NCBI GenBank assembly: GCA_037576215.1
Contig: JBANDB010000004.1
Span: forward strand, 7,130,001-7,194,000
DNA: 64,000 bases
Reading direction: 5' to 3'
From: Armillaria gallica
Lineage: Eukaryota; Basidiomycota; Agaricomycetes; Agaricales; Physalacriaceae
Shown here: positions 12,414-23,720 of the stretch, one piece after another
How the letters are laid out: each line of letters opens with the position of its first letter
How positions within the stretch are numbered: the first letter of the stretch is position 1
Position numbers and translations under genes: made by a program
The notes under the pieces: generated by a model
The model's database searches: none
What the model saw: the letters and a program-made list of their open reading frames with translations, nothing else
Told to the model about the DNA's origin: nothing

Positions 12414-13558
12414 GACACTATCAGAAGATAGTAGGAGTGAGGGGCGAAAGACGAGAAAGCTGGAGAAAGGTGGGAATCGAGGCATTAAAGCGATTGCGGA
12501 TGAGTAAGGGGCTACTCAAAACCAGGAAACGATGATATCAAACCCTGGTTACAAAGGAGATCTATTTTTGTCGATGTTCATGAGAAGGATTTTTATTCTT
12601 GGACTCGAAACCGATTGATATGGTAGTAATAGTTTCGTCGGACAACCCCACCCGTCGTGCAGAAATGTATTTTCCAATGTATAACCAGACTGAGCAAGCC
12701 GCCATCAGCAGATCACTAGGCAGCTCAGCTGCCACCCGGCACCGCGCGGTTGTGTATCGCTAGTAGCCTGAGAAAAACGGAGGCTAGAATCAAGTTGGAC
12801 CTGTCCTCAAGTGTTGTTGGTAGTGACGAAGGATTGCATCAAATTGAAATACCTGAGATGCGGTCAGACCTGCCCTCACGAATCAGAACGATATCACCTG
12901 ACCAGTTGCGAGGTTTTTCATCAAATTCACTACAACCTTAGAAACCGGCCTTGAGCAGAATCATCGTACTAACTTGCAACACTCGAGGTCTGAATCGGAT
13001 AAAACTCAAGTTTTCTGTCGAGTCGGAGGCCATCTTAAAGTTGTGCACTAGTGAATTCCCAACCATCATCTCAAGCTCGTGTAAATCTTTACCGACAAAA
13101 CTCTGGCCCATGAATGAATCAATTTATAATCCTCATATATCGCTTCTGTTGTATCTCCCGCCGCTGCCGTACTCGACAGGCATCGATGCTGCAGACGTCG
13201 TCGTCATTCAGTTATTACAAGTACGAGCCAAGTAATTGGGGTCAGCCGATGGACCCAGGACCACCTTGTATGCTCCAATTCTACTGCTATTGTCCGCTTG
13301 ATCCCTGCCAATGGCCAACACCTGCATAGAACACTTAGACCTCGGGAAAAGGTAATCTCGAATCATCACCGGGACACCTTGGGAATCAACTCGCTGTTAG
13401 ATCTCTCGCATATGATCTGGCAAGAGATAATGGATAACAAAAGCCACGATATGGACATGTTTCTCCGTCACATTATTTCAGGATCCGGACAGGGAAAACT
13501 TCCCGAGTGCCCAAGAACTCCAAGTAGAAAAGAAATACACTCAATCTTTCTTTCGTAT
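12414..13558. other. Upstream spacer of GH76 copy 2
   Basis: Homologous to 3,160-3,900 plus 5,010-5,440 upstream of copy 1. No gene could be supported here. Confidence 0.4.
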
Positions 13559-13617
13559 GCTTCAACTCGGACTCGAACCAAGGTAATCAGCAGACTTTAC
13601 GGTCTGCGCTACGAAGC
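13559..13617 (-). other. tRNA-like element, Met-like type (best preserved)
   Basis: 59 nt: outer stem GCTTC/GAAGC, hairpin GCAGAC/GTCTGC with a 6-nt loop, and T-arm CTTGG/CCGAG with loop TTCGAGT. It contains an A-box-like TAGCGCAGACCG and a B-box GGTTCGAGTCC. A canonical tRNA would be about 72 nt with one more arm. The 5' part resembles eukaryotic elongator tRNA-Met. Confidence 0.45.
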
Positions 13618-13859
13618 TATTGCTTGTCAAAAACGTGACCGTGAGCTTGAAGGAAGACGTGAGGTCGGCAATCGAAATTCATGTGACGTGCCTTAGTTAA
13701 GAAAAATGGCACATTTCAACTTTGCAGGATACGATTTGACCCCCAGTACTCACGAAGATTCGAACTGATGAGAAGCGAGCCTAATTGAAAGTGACATTGG
13801 TACAGAACACCATAAGAAGTCGACCAAGAAAAATATTCTCATAGCTCTATCTCTGATAT

Positions 13860-13917
13860 CTTCGACCGGGAATTGAACCACGGCGGGAAACCTACCCCTT
13901 TCTGGTAGGTCACAAAG
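13860..13917 (-). other. tRNA-like element with perfect 7-bp internal hairpin
   Basis: 58 nt. Outer stem CTTTG/CGAAG (one T.G), internal hairpin ACCTACC/GGTAGGT (seven pairs, 7-nt loop), then a T-loop-like TTCAATT. The relative at 5,770 has lost the hairpin. Confidence 0.4.
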
Positions 13918-14056
13918 CTGTGGTTGTGTTCCACCTATAACTATTCAAGTGCAAGCTGAGCGGCAATTTGTCCCACTGGACAGATACGCGGGATAAAGAG
14001 CTTTATGACTACCTTCCTATGCTTGATGCGCAAAATGAAAGAACCGTCTTCTTTAT

Positions 14057-14114
14057 CCTTCTTCGAATGGGTTCGAATTCCCATGGTAACAGTATATTCA
14101 GTACGTCAAGAAGG
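14057..14114 (-). other. tRNA-like element with perfect 7-bp outer stem
   Basis: 58 nt. Outer stem CCTTCTT/AAGAAGG is perfect over seven pairs. The T-arm-like ATGGG/CCCAT closes an 8-nt loop containing TTCGAA. Counterpart at 24,400-24,456. Confidence 0.4.
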
Positions 14115-14383
14115 GTGTATCTTTTAATTATGACTGAACAACCATAACCGGCGCAAGCAATGTATTCGTTTGAGTCCTGAAGTTTGCAACGAATGGACCT
14201 GCCTCTCAAAGTTTTGCACTGAAAATAAAGTGGAAATCGTGAATCGACGCTGCGAAGGACTCGTCGACTGACTGGTTAGTAGAAATACTACAAACATTAT
14301 GCAGGGAGATAACATGAGGACCAATCAGCAAATGCCCGTGGACTGCGAGCAAGAAAAACAATAGCGTCGATATTATGTACGAG

Positions 14384-14442
14384 GCTTCGACTAGGGCTTT
14401 AACCCAGTTAATGATCGTACTATACAGCCTGCATCACGAAGC
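14384..14442 (-). other. tRNA-like element, Met-like type
   Basis: 59 nt. Outer stem GCTTCG/CGAAGC is perfect. T-stem CTGGG/CCTAG closes TTAAAGC. Confidence 0.4.
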
Positions 14443-14573
14443 TAGAATTGGGGCGCTCGGCCGCAAAATGAAAGCGGAGCACTCAATCTGCGGAAGAATG
14501 CACGCTGCCCCCATTTGCTTGATCCTTGAAATCATAATTAATAAAAGTTGGCAGCTGGATTTTTGCTTTCATA

Positions 14574-14638
14574 TTCTTTCAAAAGGGATTCGAACCCTGC
14601 CAGTAGTAGATGCAATCTACCTGGTATATTTTAAAGGA
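14574..14638 (-). other. tRNA-like element, TCCTTYG type
   Basis: 65 nt. Middle stem GGTAG/CTACT closes the 7-nt loop ATTGCAT, which reads as an anticodon loop with T33 and TGC. B-box GGGTTCGAATCCC is exact. The outer stem has two mismatches. Confidence 0.4.
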
Positions 14639-14828
14639 CGTTTATCTTGTCGGTCACAAACCCAATCCTTCGTCGTACTGCTTGTCGGATTTCATTTCTT
14701 ATACCGATGACCATACTGAAAGCAGAGGAATATCCCTGTAGACGGGAACCAAAGCTAACGACTAGCGAGTCTCCTTAAAGTATAATCAGTTATTGAACTG
14801 AGAAAGGAAGACTAGCCAATTCTCTAAT

Positions 14829-14887
14829 CTCAGGATGGGATTCGAACCCTGGTAGTAGATGTACCAATGTACCTAGTACTCGACGAA
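14829..14887 (-). other. tRNA-like element, CGCCGAG type (outer stem decayed)
   Basis: Shares the core TCTACTACCAGGGTTCGAATCCC-like stretch with 25,214 and 39,254. The outer stem is degraded here. B-box is exact. Confidence 0.35.
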
Positions 14888-15261
14888 GGAATTACAAAAG
14901 ATTTGACTAACATAACAACTTTCCGAACCAATGCAACGAAGTCCGGGTTATTATGTTCAAGCTAACGTGGTGATACGAGCGTGTTGCAGCTACAATCACT
15001 CACTTGCCGATTGGACCACGTTGAGATGGGTTTGCGACATTTGAGGATAAGTAGGTATTACAACGACCGGAATTAACGATCAAAGATCCTTGTTGTCATC
15101 GGCATGAGATTATGGCCACGAGGTAAAACGGTAATAGGCACAGGCCTTTTTCTGATGAAACTCTGTAGACGTGGGTACACAGCATCTTTACAAGCGTAAG
15201 CACAGCGTGCAAGGATGACGGATCGAAGAAAGAAAAAATGGCAGATATTGACGACTTCGAT

Positions 15262-15319
15262 GCCTTCCAGTGCGATTCAAACCTGATGGTAGGCGTTCAA
15301 CGTAATGTGTCACGGAGGC
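15262..15319 (-). other. tRNA-like element, GCC..GGC type (degenerate)
   Basis: Occupies the position just past F-box copy B. The T-loop reads TTTGAATC and has lost the exact B-box. Confidence 0.3.
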
Positions 15320-15396
15320 GGATACTAGTACTTGGAGTTCCATCCTCATTTGCAATAGCACAGATGTCCTAAACAAGCAACGCGCATATATGCCGA

Positions 15397-16500
15397 CTAC
15401 AGCTGAACAATCGCAACCTTCCCAAGCGATCATCCCAGGGTCTTCGTCATAATCTAACACGGTCCAGTTATTGAGGCTGTTCATGAAGACATCTTGAACG
15501 CGGACATCGGCTTTAAGGTTGAGCGGACTGGGGAAGACAGCTGCGATGAGCGTCTCACAATCGTCGTGCTCCTCCCGGTGTGAGACCATAGCGCGGTCGT
15601 GCGGGCGTATCCATATGGTGGTGGCTCGCTTGCCGAGGATGATGTCGGTGCATTGAAGACGTCTACGTCGAGAGGGTATTTTGGAGACAAGAGTTGGAGG
15701 AAAGGAGGAAAGGAGGAAAGGAGGAAAGGGAGTACAGCTCGAGTGAGTTTGGCTCTAACGACCAGGAATTGTCGCTCTGAGAGCGGATCAGGATGGAGGT
15801 TGGTGTTGCGCTGGTGCCATCGACCCAGCCAAAGGAGTATGTCACTATGCGGGTGAAGGTGCAGTCGTAAATAGTGATGGAGCGGGCGCAGACGACGAGG
15901 ATGGTGGTCGGGGTGAATACGACTTGGAGGCAGTGATCGTGCTGAGTGTCGCTTACGTCGTCTAGGTAAGTGCGCTCGTCGGTCTTCTAATTATAAATCA
16001 GCGTCTTGGAGACATCGTCGCTGAGGGTTATGACGTCGCCAGTGATGTTGACTGGGCAGAGGTCGGTGTCGATGGAACGGATTTTGTGTGGCATCCCGTT
16101 GTCGTCTAGACGAAGGAGCACGATCCTCTGTAGCCTACATACATAAGCTATCGTTTATGAGAGTGACAAGCCCTCACAATGACACTGCGATACCCGTTTC
16201 AGACTCTCCATCCGCATTCAGCCTCACCCCAGTGAATATCGTGCCTTTTGGCAATCACTCTGAGCACTTGCGCCTGCGCGCGGCGTCTCATATTGTCGGC
16301 ACCGACCACATTCGCTTAGATACAGTTAGCAGCCATCAGTGTTCTTGTCCTGGTACGAATGTGATGTCGGAGACAGGTGATCCGATCAAAGTCGTCTCGC
16401 TTTTCGGGGTCAGATGAGAGTTTCTGATCCAACGGGTGGCTAATCGGTAGGCGTGACACATGCGATGCTCGGATACTCATTCGAGACAATGTCAAGTTTG
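15397..16500 (-). pseudogene. F-box family protein, copy B (F-box exon deleted)
   Basis: The stretch that carries the F-box exon in sister copies is missing, about 230 bp between 16,530 and 16,540. The remainder keeps AYRLATRWIRNSHLTPKSETTLIGSPVSDITFVPG but has several stops soon after. The C-terminal half keeps SFGWVDGTSATPTSILIRSQSDNSWSL, LYSLSSFPP and a final ..DCSAVVG-like stretch in another frame, ending at 15,397. Non-functional. Confidence 0.7.
15696..15727. repeat. (GGAGGAAA)4 microsatellite
   Basis: Four perfect 8-bp units inside F-box copy B, at a place where sister copies have a single GGAGGAAAGGAGG-like stretch. Four 8-bp units keep a 3n+2 offset relative to one unit, so the expansion can shift frame. 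Confidence 0.85.
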
Positions 16501-16759
16501 AATGCATTTGTCCACACAATCCGTAGCCTTGCGTTCGAGTCCAAGTTACGGACCGATCAAGCCGGTCACTGAGCAAACTCGCAACTATTTCCCACGCCTT
16601 CCTGAAGAGCGAATCGAAAGCGAATTCTTCAATATCAATTCGATATTGAGCACGAGACTCGAGTTTTACCCTTGTGAGACGTACGAGACGGCCTTTCTAG
16701 CGTTGATCTAGGGTGCTCTCTGAACAGATTTGAGCGGACCCCTGGCAGCTTCCGCAGCT

Positions 16760-17083
16760 AAGATCTGAGATACGACTACTCATATGAGTAGGCAACACCT
16801 GTCATGGCATCATCCGTGTCAAGCGAGAAGATATTCTCTTCTAGCGGAATTACCCAAACGGCGCAACCGGCTACATGGCGACGTTGTGGAATCACTTCAA
16901 ATTCTCAAGTCAGCATTCCGACACAGCAATATGTCCTATTTCAAGGACCTACCGACACTGAAGACTGAGGAGGATATTCTAGAAGAGGAGAGGAAAGAAG
17001 ACGAGCTGATGACATCAGTTCAACAGAAGGTAAAGGGCAGGCTAGCTATTGATCTAGACGATGGCTGCTACGAAACTGACTAA
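16760..17083 (+). pseudogene. hAT transposase C-terminal (dimerisation) fragment
   Basis: Reads ATPVMASSVSSEKIFSSSGITQT, then after a frame change near 16,855 KRRNRLHGDVVESLQILKSAF, which is the SSVxSE..FSS..RRNRL..LK signature of the hAT dimerisation domain. It ends in an acidic tail (TEEDILEEERKEDEL) and stops at 17,083. The DDE catalytic region is absent, so it cannot mobilise anything itself. It lies between F-box copy B and the HET gene. Confidence 0.7.
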
Positions 17084-17432
17084 GTAATCATATACTCATT
17101 TGGTGTGCGCGCGGCGCTACATAGGTCAAGCCCGGGCCTACTACCCAAGCCCGACCCGACCCGACCAGGGTCAGGGCTTAGAGAAACTGATGAATGTGAC
17201 TAACATTGATGAGGTGAGGACTCCACTGATCATCGGCATCCATTCAACTCCCCCCTGCATAGAACTCAGTTCGGAAGAACTACTCTGTCACGATAAGCCC
17301 CTCCGAGTCGCCCTCTTCCGGTGCTTCGATTTTGATCCTAGTCCGGCATTGCGAAGAACCTTGAATAGATACAACTAGATCTCCGGTTTAACCAGGCGAT
17401 TCCATCACAGTGTTAGAATCTTCATTTAACCA
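17084..17432. other. Intergenic stretch
   Basis: Contains a short direct repeat (CCCGACCCGACCCGACC at about 17,150). No gene supported. Confidence 0.3.
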
Positions 17433-17690
17433 TGAGCATTCTTCTCTTAGCACACGCTTGTTTGGTCGACAAACATATTCAGATGCTTATTCCTCATGCG
17501 GAGCCATGGATGGTTGAGGACTTTCTGCATCTGCGGCGACACACCACCTTCTGTTGGCGATGTCTTCCTGATCTATGTATTGAGCGTTATAAACAGGTAA
17601 GCCGGTGAGACCATTTCGCCATTGCGGATACTGATCATCATCGCAGCTCCCGGACGCTCCAAAATCCCTGTGGCTTATTCCGGGCTTCTA
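17433..17690 (+). CDS. Small two-exon reading frame, unknown
   Basis: ATG at 17,433 opens 55 codons ending ..CIERYKQ, a GTAAGC donor at about 17,597, an acceptor ..CATCGCAG, then LPDAPKSLWLIPGF and a stop. Together they give about 70 residues rich in Trp and Cys. I do not recognise the family. It could be a leftover N-terminal exon pair of the HET gene that follows. Splicing and function are inferred. Confidence 0.25.
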
Positions 17691-18188
17691 GTACAGGATC
17701 CTACTTCTATGAAGTAGAAGTAGACATTTTTTTGTCTGACTTTGGGACTACTTGGTGGAGCTTCTAGTTCTCCGAAGCGGACGACGTTATGCACAACTTT
17801 GAAGTCACTCACGAGATGGAATAAACAGAGCACTGTTCATCATTTTACGCTGGTCTGATCATCAGGCAAACGTCGCGCGGCATACAGATAGTGGCCGCCT
17901 GAGAAAAACATAGTAAAATTACCTCTGTACGACGACTGAAAATACCCACCCTTACGGGTCAAAGCTCTCAGGCTTACATCTCTCTCCTGATACTTGACTT
18001 GCTACACATCTGGTTGACATTCCGAGTCAGCATGTATAACATCGCAAACGGTATTGTTGTCATGTCCTTTGATTCGTATGTGCATCCCACTGACTATGAA
18101 AAAGCAGCAGCAAATCACAACCGATGGGATTGCCATAAAGTAATATCGAAATATGGTCAGGATGGCAAGGTAGCTGTCCCATATCCAA

Positions 18189-19903
18189 GTGGAAGGAGGG
18201 CTGATAAGATGTCTTACTGTTCAGGCACTCCTCAAATATGCAAAGTTCCCGGAGGTGATGATATCCGCCCGCACAGAAATCAACCAGGCAGAGGAGGAGA
18301 TCACTGTTCCCTCACAACGAATTTATACTGGCGCAAAGCCTGTAATATCCGCCTCCCTCGCTAACACTCCCTGTACTGCTTTTGGCCTTCGGGGTCTCCT
18401 GGAGCGACTGAACGACACACTCGGAACATCATACACCTTAGAAATTCCGACCCTCTCCTCACTCCTCGAAGACTGCATCGCAAATGAATACGACTTTGGG
18501 ACAGCCTACAGCTCTCTCCGCCCAGCATGGTACACCGAAGATTGGAGTTTAATACCCTTCAGACTATGCGAATGTGAAGAGATGGATCGAAAGATGCGAC
18601 AAAGTGCACTTCATGGAAATCATATTGTGCAGCCACAAATATACCCTCGGCGGGTGTGGGATCTATATAGTAATCGCGTCGTATGGACATGGAGCACAGG
18701 TAGAGAATACTCGGACGCAATATCCCATGCTTGGGTTGATGAGAAGGACCGCATATACGTGTGGACACCTATCAATGGACATCAATGGCCCGTATCCATT
18801 CCAAAGGACGCCGACCTTAACCTCATTCGAATCGAGATGTCGAACATGGGCCTGGAGTACGTGTGGTTGGATGTACTCTGTTTGAGGCAGAAAGGAGGGT
18901 TGAGGGAGGATCTACGCATCGAGGAGTGGATGCTGGACGTGCCCACCATCGGCCAGGTCTATAGAGTGGTCAAAGTGTACTGTTACCTGAGCGGGTTGGG
19001 GAGGCCACTCGCTGTGACACAGGACTACTTTGACAGTGATCGCTGTTGGTTTAATCGCGCCTGGACGTTGCAGGAAGTCGCACACCAGAACCACGAATTC
19101 TGCGGTGTTACACCAGATGGGCCACTGGACGCGAAGCCGTACAAGGATGGGAGCTATGCTAATGAGAGTTTGAAAAGGATTCACCAGAAGCTAAGCTGCC
19201 TACGGCAAGTGTTTCACGAAATATTTGAAGTGCTGGAGGAGATGCGGCGGAGAACATCGACAAATCCGGTGGATAAGATTGCAGGCGTTGCCTTCCTTCT
19301 CGGTCCCTGTACAATTCCAGCATACCACGAGAGCCAGTCGATCGAAGGTGCCTGGACCGCCTTGATTAATACGACCAGTTCCGCCATACGGGGAGCTCTG
19401 TTCTTTCTGTATCCTGAACCAGGAAATGCGGTACAATATGGAGGCCGTCGTGGGACCAACTCATGAAGAAGTCTCTGCCAGAGTATCATACACCGGCGGA
19501 TAACAACTGTTATACACGCATCGAAAAGAACGTGGAGAATAACGTTGATCGATGTGAGGAAGCGCTGTGCATTGAAAATGGTTGTGTGCGAGGACTGGCT
19601 ATAGTAGACGTTCCGGGAACAGATCGACATGGGGAGTTGCTTGTTGAAAACACGAGCGGAATGCAGCATTCTTTCCACGTCATTGCAATCCACCAGTTCC
19701 CTATACCGGATGGAACATACACCCTGATCGGATCCCAGGAATCACGTTACGACTCGCCGCGCCAGTGGGTACAGTGGGTAGTCGGGCGAAGACTGTCAGA
19801 TGAAAGCTTCGAGAAATTATCAGTGTTCAAAATGGCGGACGACATGGAAAGCAGGATGTTGGCAAGCATTTGCGGAGAAAGACGTGTCAATAGTCTAGTT
19901 TGA
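18189..19903 (+). pseudogene. HET-domain (heterokaryon incompatibility) protein, frameshifted
   Basis: HET-domain proteins trigger cell death after fusion of incompatible fungal cells. About 420 residues are open: ITVPSQRIYTG near the start, RRVWDLYSNRVV, then the HET core AISHAWVDEKDRIYVWTP, EYVWLDVLCLRQ, QVYRVVKVYCYLSG and WFNRAWTLQEV (residues about 150-290). At about 19,430 the reading shifts: the first frame ends ..GRRGTNS at 19,466, while the family-like continuation WRPSWDQLMKKSLPE runs in another frame to 19,903. One missing base explains this; a tiny intron is the alternative. The true N-terminus probably lies upstream of 18,189, since the first residues are not family-like. HET core intact, C-terminal half disconnected. 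Confidence 0.75.
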
Positions 19904-20439
19904 ATGTGAGTGCACATTTGGTCGTCTGAAGTATCATTTCTTATTCGGGTTTCAGGACACCATTAAACTGATCCCTAGTTTATCACAAGGTTAGGCTCGC
20001 GTAGCGTGTCCGAGTTTTGTATTCATTCTTTACGTTCTCACATTTGACATTCGCACATCATATCTAGTACCCTAGTACCCTACCAGATATCCTGTCAGAT
20101 TTTACTGTATCCGGAACTGATATAAAAGTCATACTTGATAAATATATGGACGTGACAAGGATGAGATACATCAAGTTAAGAACCCTTGGGAGCATGCATA
20201 CATGATACAATCGAAGACCACCGTCAGTATACACTTGAGAGACTTGAGAGTCCATGGTCACAGCCTGTCAGATCATGAGAATTAGATCGGACGTTAAGTA
20301 CGCGATGTCAAAAGCTGATACCGACTGTCAAGCGGAAAAAGAACATCATCCCACATGTCATATAGTAAGCTTCAAAGGCTCAGAATCTGTCAACTGTACA
20401 CCCTGTACGGGCCAAGTAACGGGGAGCCGTGATAATCTC
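19904..20439. other. Intergenic stretch downstream of HET gene
   Basis: No gene or repeat recognised. About half AT. Confidence 0.3.
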
Positions 20440-21290
20440 CCGGGTGTCTGATGAACGCTAGCGGCTCGTTTGCCGAGGACGACATCACCGCATCGGAGGG
20501 TTCCATGGCGAGATGATACGGTTCTGGTGAGGATCAGAGGAAAGGAAAAGAACGGGTAGAGCTCGACCGATGTCCAGAGATTTTCCCTTTGGAGCTGGAG
20601 TGGATGATGATTAAAAGAGAATTATCGGATGAGAGGGTGGGGAATCTGACACCGTAGACCCAGTGAAAGGAATGCATGGAGATTGGACGATAAATTTTCC
20701 GCCGAAGAGGAGCAGGGGCTCGTAGAGGTCGATGAAGGGCGTCCGGATGATGAGAACCGTAGAAGCTGCTCAGATGACCTGTAAACAGCGGTTATATTGT
20801 GAGTCGACGCCTCCTTCATCGACGCAGGCATGCTCGTGGTTCTTTCAGATGTAGATCACCGTCTTTGGGACGCCGTCACCGAGGACAAAAGCGTCGCCGG
20901 TGAAGGTCACTCAGCGGAAGTTCATGTTGACATATGTTACTTTTACTATTGGTGGCCGCACATCAGAGAAATGAGTGCTTACCTATCCAACAACAACGCA
21001 ATACTCGCCTGGATCCACATTGATTCTTGGCGTCACGGGAAGAAATCAATTTTGGATATAGATAACCTGATGAATGTGGTCTCGCTTTTGGGCCCAGCGA
21101 TAGAGAAACAAGTCGGTAGGCCCGTCGCGTACGATGCTCGAGGTCGTCCTAGAGGTCCCAAGTGTGGTTGTTTCCTTGAAGAGTATCGAGCCTGAACGTG
21201 TTTGTCCATACATTTCGGAGTGCATTGGTCCCTGTTGAACCGTTGTCTATTGACCACGGCCGTTCAAAGTCAACGTTGATGTCGATGCCC
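20440..21290 (-). pseudogene. Diverged F-box family remnant
   Basis: Minus-strand reading shows SFHWVYGVRFPTLSSDNSLL, matching the SFGWVDG..TPTSILI segment of the other copies, followed by ..RSSSTRSFPFL matching ELYSLSSFP. Many stops and frame changes. The most divergent member in the window, with no F-box exon recognised. Confidence 0.45.
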
Positions 21291-21338
21291 ATATCGGGAT
21301 GCTGCCGTGATCCGGCAGCATTTGCGCTTCTACTACTA

Positions 21339-21849
21339 CTGTACTATTTCGACCTTATCTTCATGTCACAGGTCACAGCAGCTTGTGAAATGAAGATATG
21401 CATACCTGATAAGATGTCACAGGCCTCAGTGAAGAGACGCAAAAAAGTTCCAAAATAGTGTCTTTTTCGAGTAAGAATAACAAAAAACTCCTTCCTTGAG
21501 TGTCTACGCACGTTCCCAGACATTTCTGTCGTACCAGTGATTTGGTTTGATGATGCGGCAGCGGCAACTCCGCTCTGGCAGCTCAAAGGTGGATTCCGTG
21601 GCCCGTTCAGCAAATCCAGCCTTTCATGACATCGTGGATGGCAAAAAGTCACACTCAAGGAGGGTTGAACTGGAGACCTAGCTACTCGGTCACAGCATTG
21701 AGCTACAAGACTACTACAGCAACTGAATAATTTACAATGTGAAGATGTACATAACATGTCACAGACTACAGTGATCTGTGAAGATCTTCCCGGCTGAAGA
21801 TGTGGCATAACATGTCACAAGCCGTGAAGATAAGGTCGAAATAGTACAG
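21339..21849. mobile_element. 511-bp MITE with 25-bp perfect TIRs and TA flanks
   Basis: The first 25 bases (from 21,339, CTGTACTATTTCG..) and the last 25 (to 21,849) are exact reverse complements. TA dinucleotides flank both ends (21,337-21,338 and 21,850-21,851), as in Tc1/mariner-type elements. Several copies of an ATGTCACAG-type motif lie inside both ends. No transposase. Confidence 0.8.
21655..21715 (-). other. tRNA-derived sequence inside the MITE
   Basis: The minus strand reads TAGCTCAATGCTG (A-box-like) and, about 30 nt on, GGTCTCCAGTTCAACCC (B-box-like). No intact cloverleaf could be drawn. Confidence 0.3.
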
Positions 21850-21851
21850 TA

Positions 21852-23439
21852 TGATCGTATGTTCATTTTCCTTTCAGTTCCTTCCTGTGCTTACAATCAT
21901 CTTTCAGGACTTGAATATTCACATGTTTTTGACTGTGGTACGTGCCTTGCTCGTTTATCATTGCTAAACCGGTTTTCTCTCCCGGACTATGTCCATCACC
22001 ACTTTTTAAAACGTCAACGACTAGCGTACCAAGAACTTGAAGAGCCAGCTCGTCATGTGCATTTAGTACTGTTAAAATATCCAGAGAGCCGCGTGTAAGG
22101 TCTCGTACATCAAATCAAGAATTGCTAATGCCGTGCTGTTCATTGACATACTCCCAGGTTCGGTGCAGACATTGACTTCGGGTCTGTGCTGGCACATTCG
22201 ATGCATATCACACCATTTTAAAGTGAAGACGGGCCTTGGGGTAGCTCGGTAGGTGTCTACAACGAGTTCTTCAAGTATTTTAACCTCTCACACAGTATCC
22301 TAAGCACCTCAAACCTCGTAGTAAACCAGCTTCTCTCCATATCGCGCAAAGACAATCTATCGGCGTCCGGAGAGCAAGCTGAGTGATCTGCGTATGATAC
22401 ATAGTCCCTAATACTTACCTTTCTCCAGTATGGCGCCGAGACGATGGATTGTCATTGAGCAAGAATCACCCATGCTGTGCTGAAATTATTTGACTACCAT
22501 GGCATCGGAATAGCCCTCACGTAGATGGATCACTGTCCGACGAACAAGGTAAGCTGTCATTTAGGGTTTTCCAGCGACTTTTTTAGAACACATTTATTTT
22601 TCATAAATAGCCTGGAATCTTCGGGGAGAAATGCTTGCAGAGCCGAAGCACGATGGGACTGAAGAGCGAAAGCCACGCATCTGCTTGTATGTTCCCATTT
22701 AGATTCATTTTCATGTCTTTTAGGTTCCAAACTCGGCTCCAAATCGCCTGGCCCGAATCTTTGCGAAGCAAACCGCATGGGAACCCGCTGTAAATCTTTC
22801 CTTTCGTAATTTATCATGCATTCAAAATACTCACTCTTTGCCAGATCAGAGCTCGAAATTTTCAAGGCCAAACCCTGCAGAGTCAATGTCCCACGGTCCA
22901 AGCAATTCGTCATGTCAGCGACCAATCAGCAGCCTTTAGGATGGCCCGGAACCTCGTATTGGGACAGAGGTTTTCCGGAACCTGATTCTTGCAAAGCCGA
23001 ACTCTTGTCACGGCGAGTAAGGCTTCGTTGAGACGATATCGAGGAATTTCTTGCTGATATTTCCCCGTTTAGCATTGTACGTCAAGGTTAAAAGCTCGGA
23101 GTGTTAGATGGCTGTGATCGCGCGGCGTTCAGTAAGTCAACTACTATGATTATTCTAATGAAATTCTTGCCGATCTTTTCAGGTTTTCAGCTCGAAAAAT
23201 CAAGCCAAACAAACATACTCAGAAACCTTGCGGAGCTAAGCCACATGGCAGCCAGTACATCTTCGTTGTGGTTGGTATTTTGCTCATAATTCTCCGCTTT
23301 AGGACAGGCCGTTTGTGTCAAAATTTCAGAGCCAGATACCTTGCGGAGCCGGAGCCACACGAAATCAGGTAAGTTTTCGATTCTTAATCATTTGAAGGAT
23401 TTACTTACTAATCATTTTACAGCCATATTTTGTACTTCG
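21852..23439. other. No confident gene; degenerate repeats
   Basis: An isolated A-box-like GGGGTAGCTCGGTAGG lies near 22,236. From about 22,830, short related stretches recur (AAACCCTGC.., CCTTGCGGAGC..) that resemble the hydrolase-linked flank at 37.6 kb. Confidence 0.3.
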
Positions 23440-23720
23440 ACGCCCCTTGGAGACATCAGACAAAGCGTACCTTAAAGCCTTGCGCGGATCTAATTCCCCC
23501 CGACAGTGAGTGAAAACTCGTTTATGTCAATTTCTCACTGAAATATGTGTCTTCTAGTACCCCTGAAGCCTTGGGAACGCTGACATTGCGACGCGAGCCC
23601 ACGGAACAGTTAGTGTGTTGTGATATGCAGTCAATTTGATGTATATCTGACAATGTATGGCTCCAGAACTCGTACCGAGAATCACGACATGGGGTCCCCT
23701 GAGATCGCAACACCTCCGGG
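23440..23720 (+). pseudogene. Fragment homologous to the flank of the alpha/beta-hydrolase remnant
   Basis: Reads RPLETSDKAYLKALRGSNSP before a GTGAG donor, then LKPWERRHCDAS after an acceptor. The same two pieces follow the hydrolase at 37,660-37,800 (PLEMSDKAYLEALRGANSSP, LKPWERQPC). Only the 3' part is duplicated here. I cannot prove these exons belong to the hydrolase. It marks the left boundary of the cassette copy 23.44-27.0 kb. Confidence 0.4.

Noticed and set aside
17999..18364. 121-codon frame upstream of the HET gene
   Set aside because: Overlaps the HET reading frame in another phase; its second half is a shadow of it.
22236..22290. Plus-strand tRNA start (A-box GGTAGCTCGGTAGG)
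   Set aside because: No B-box follows within normal distance and no stems close.
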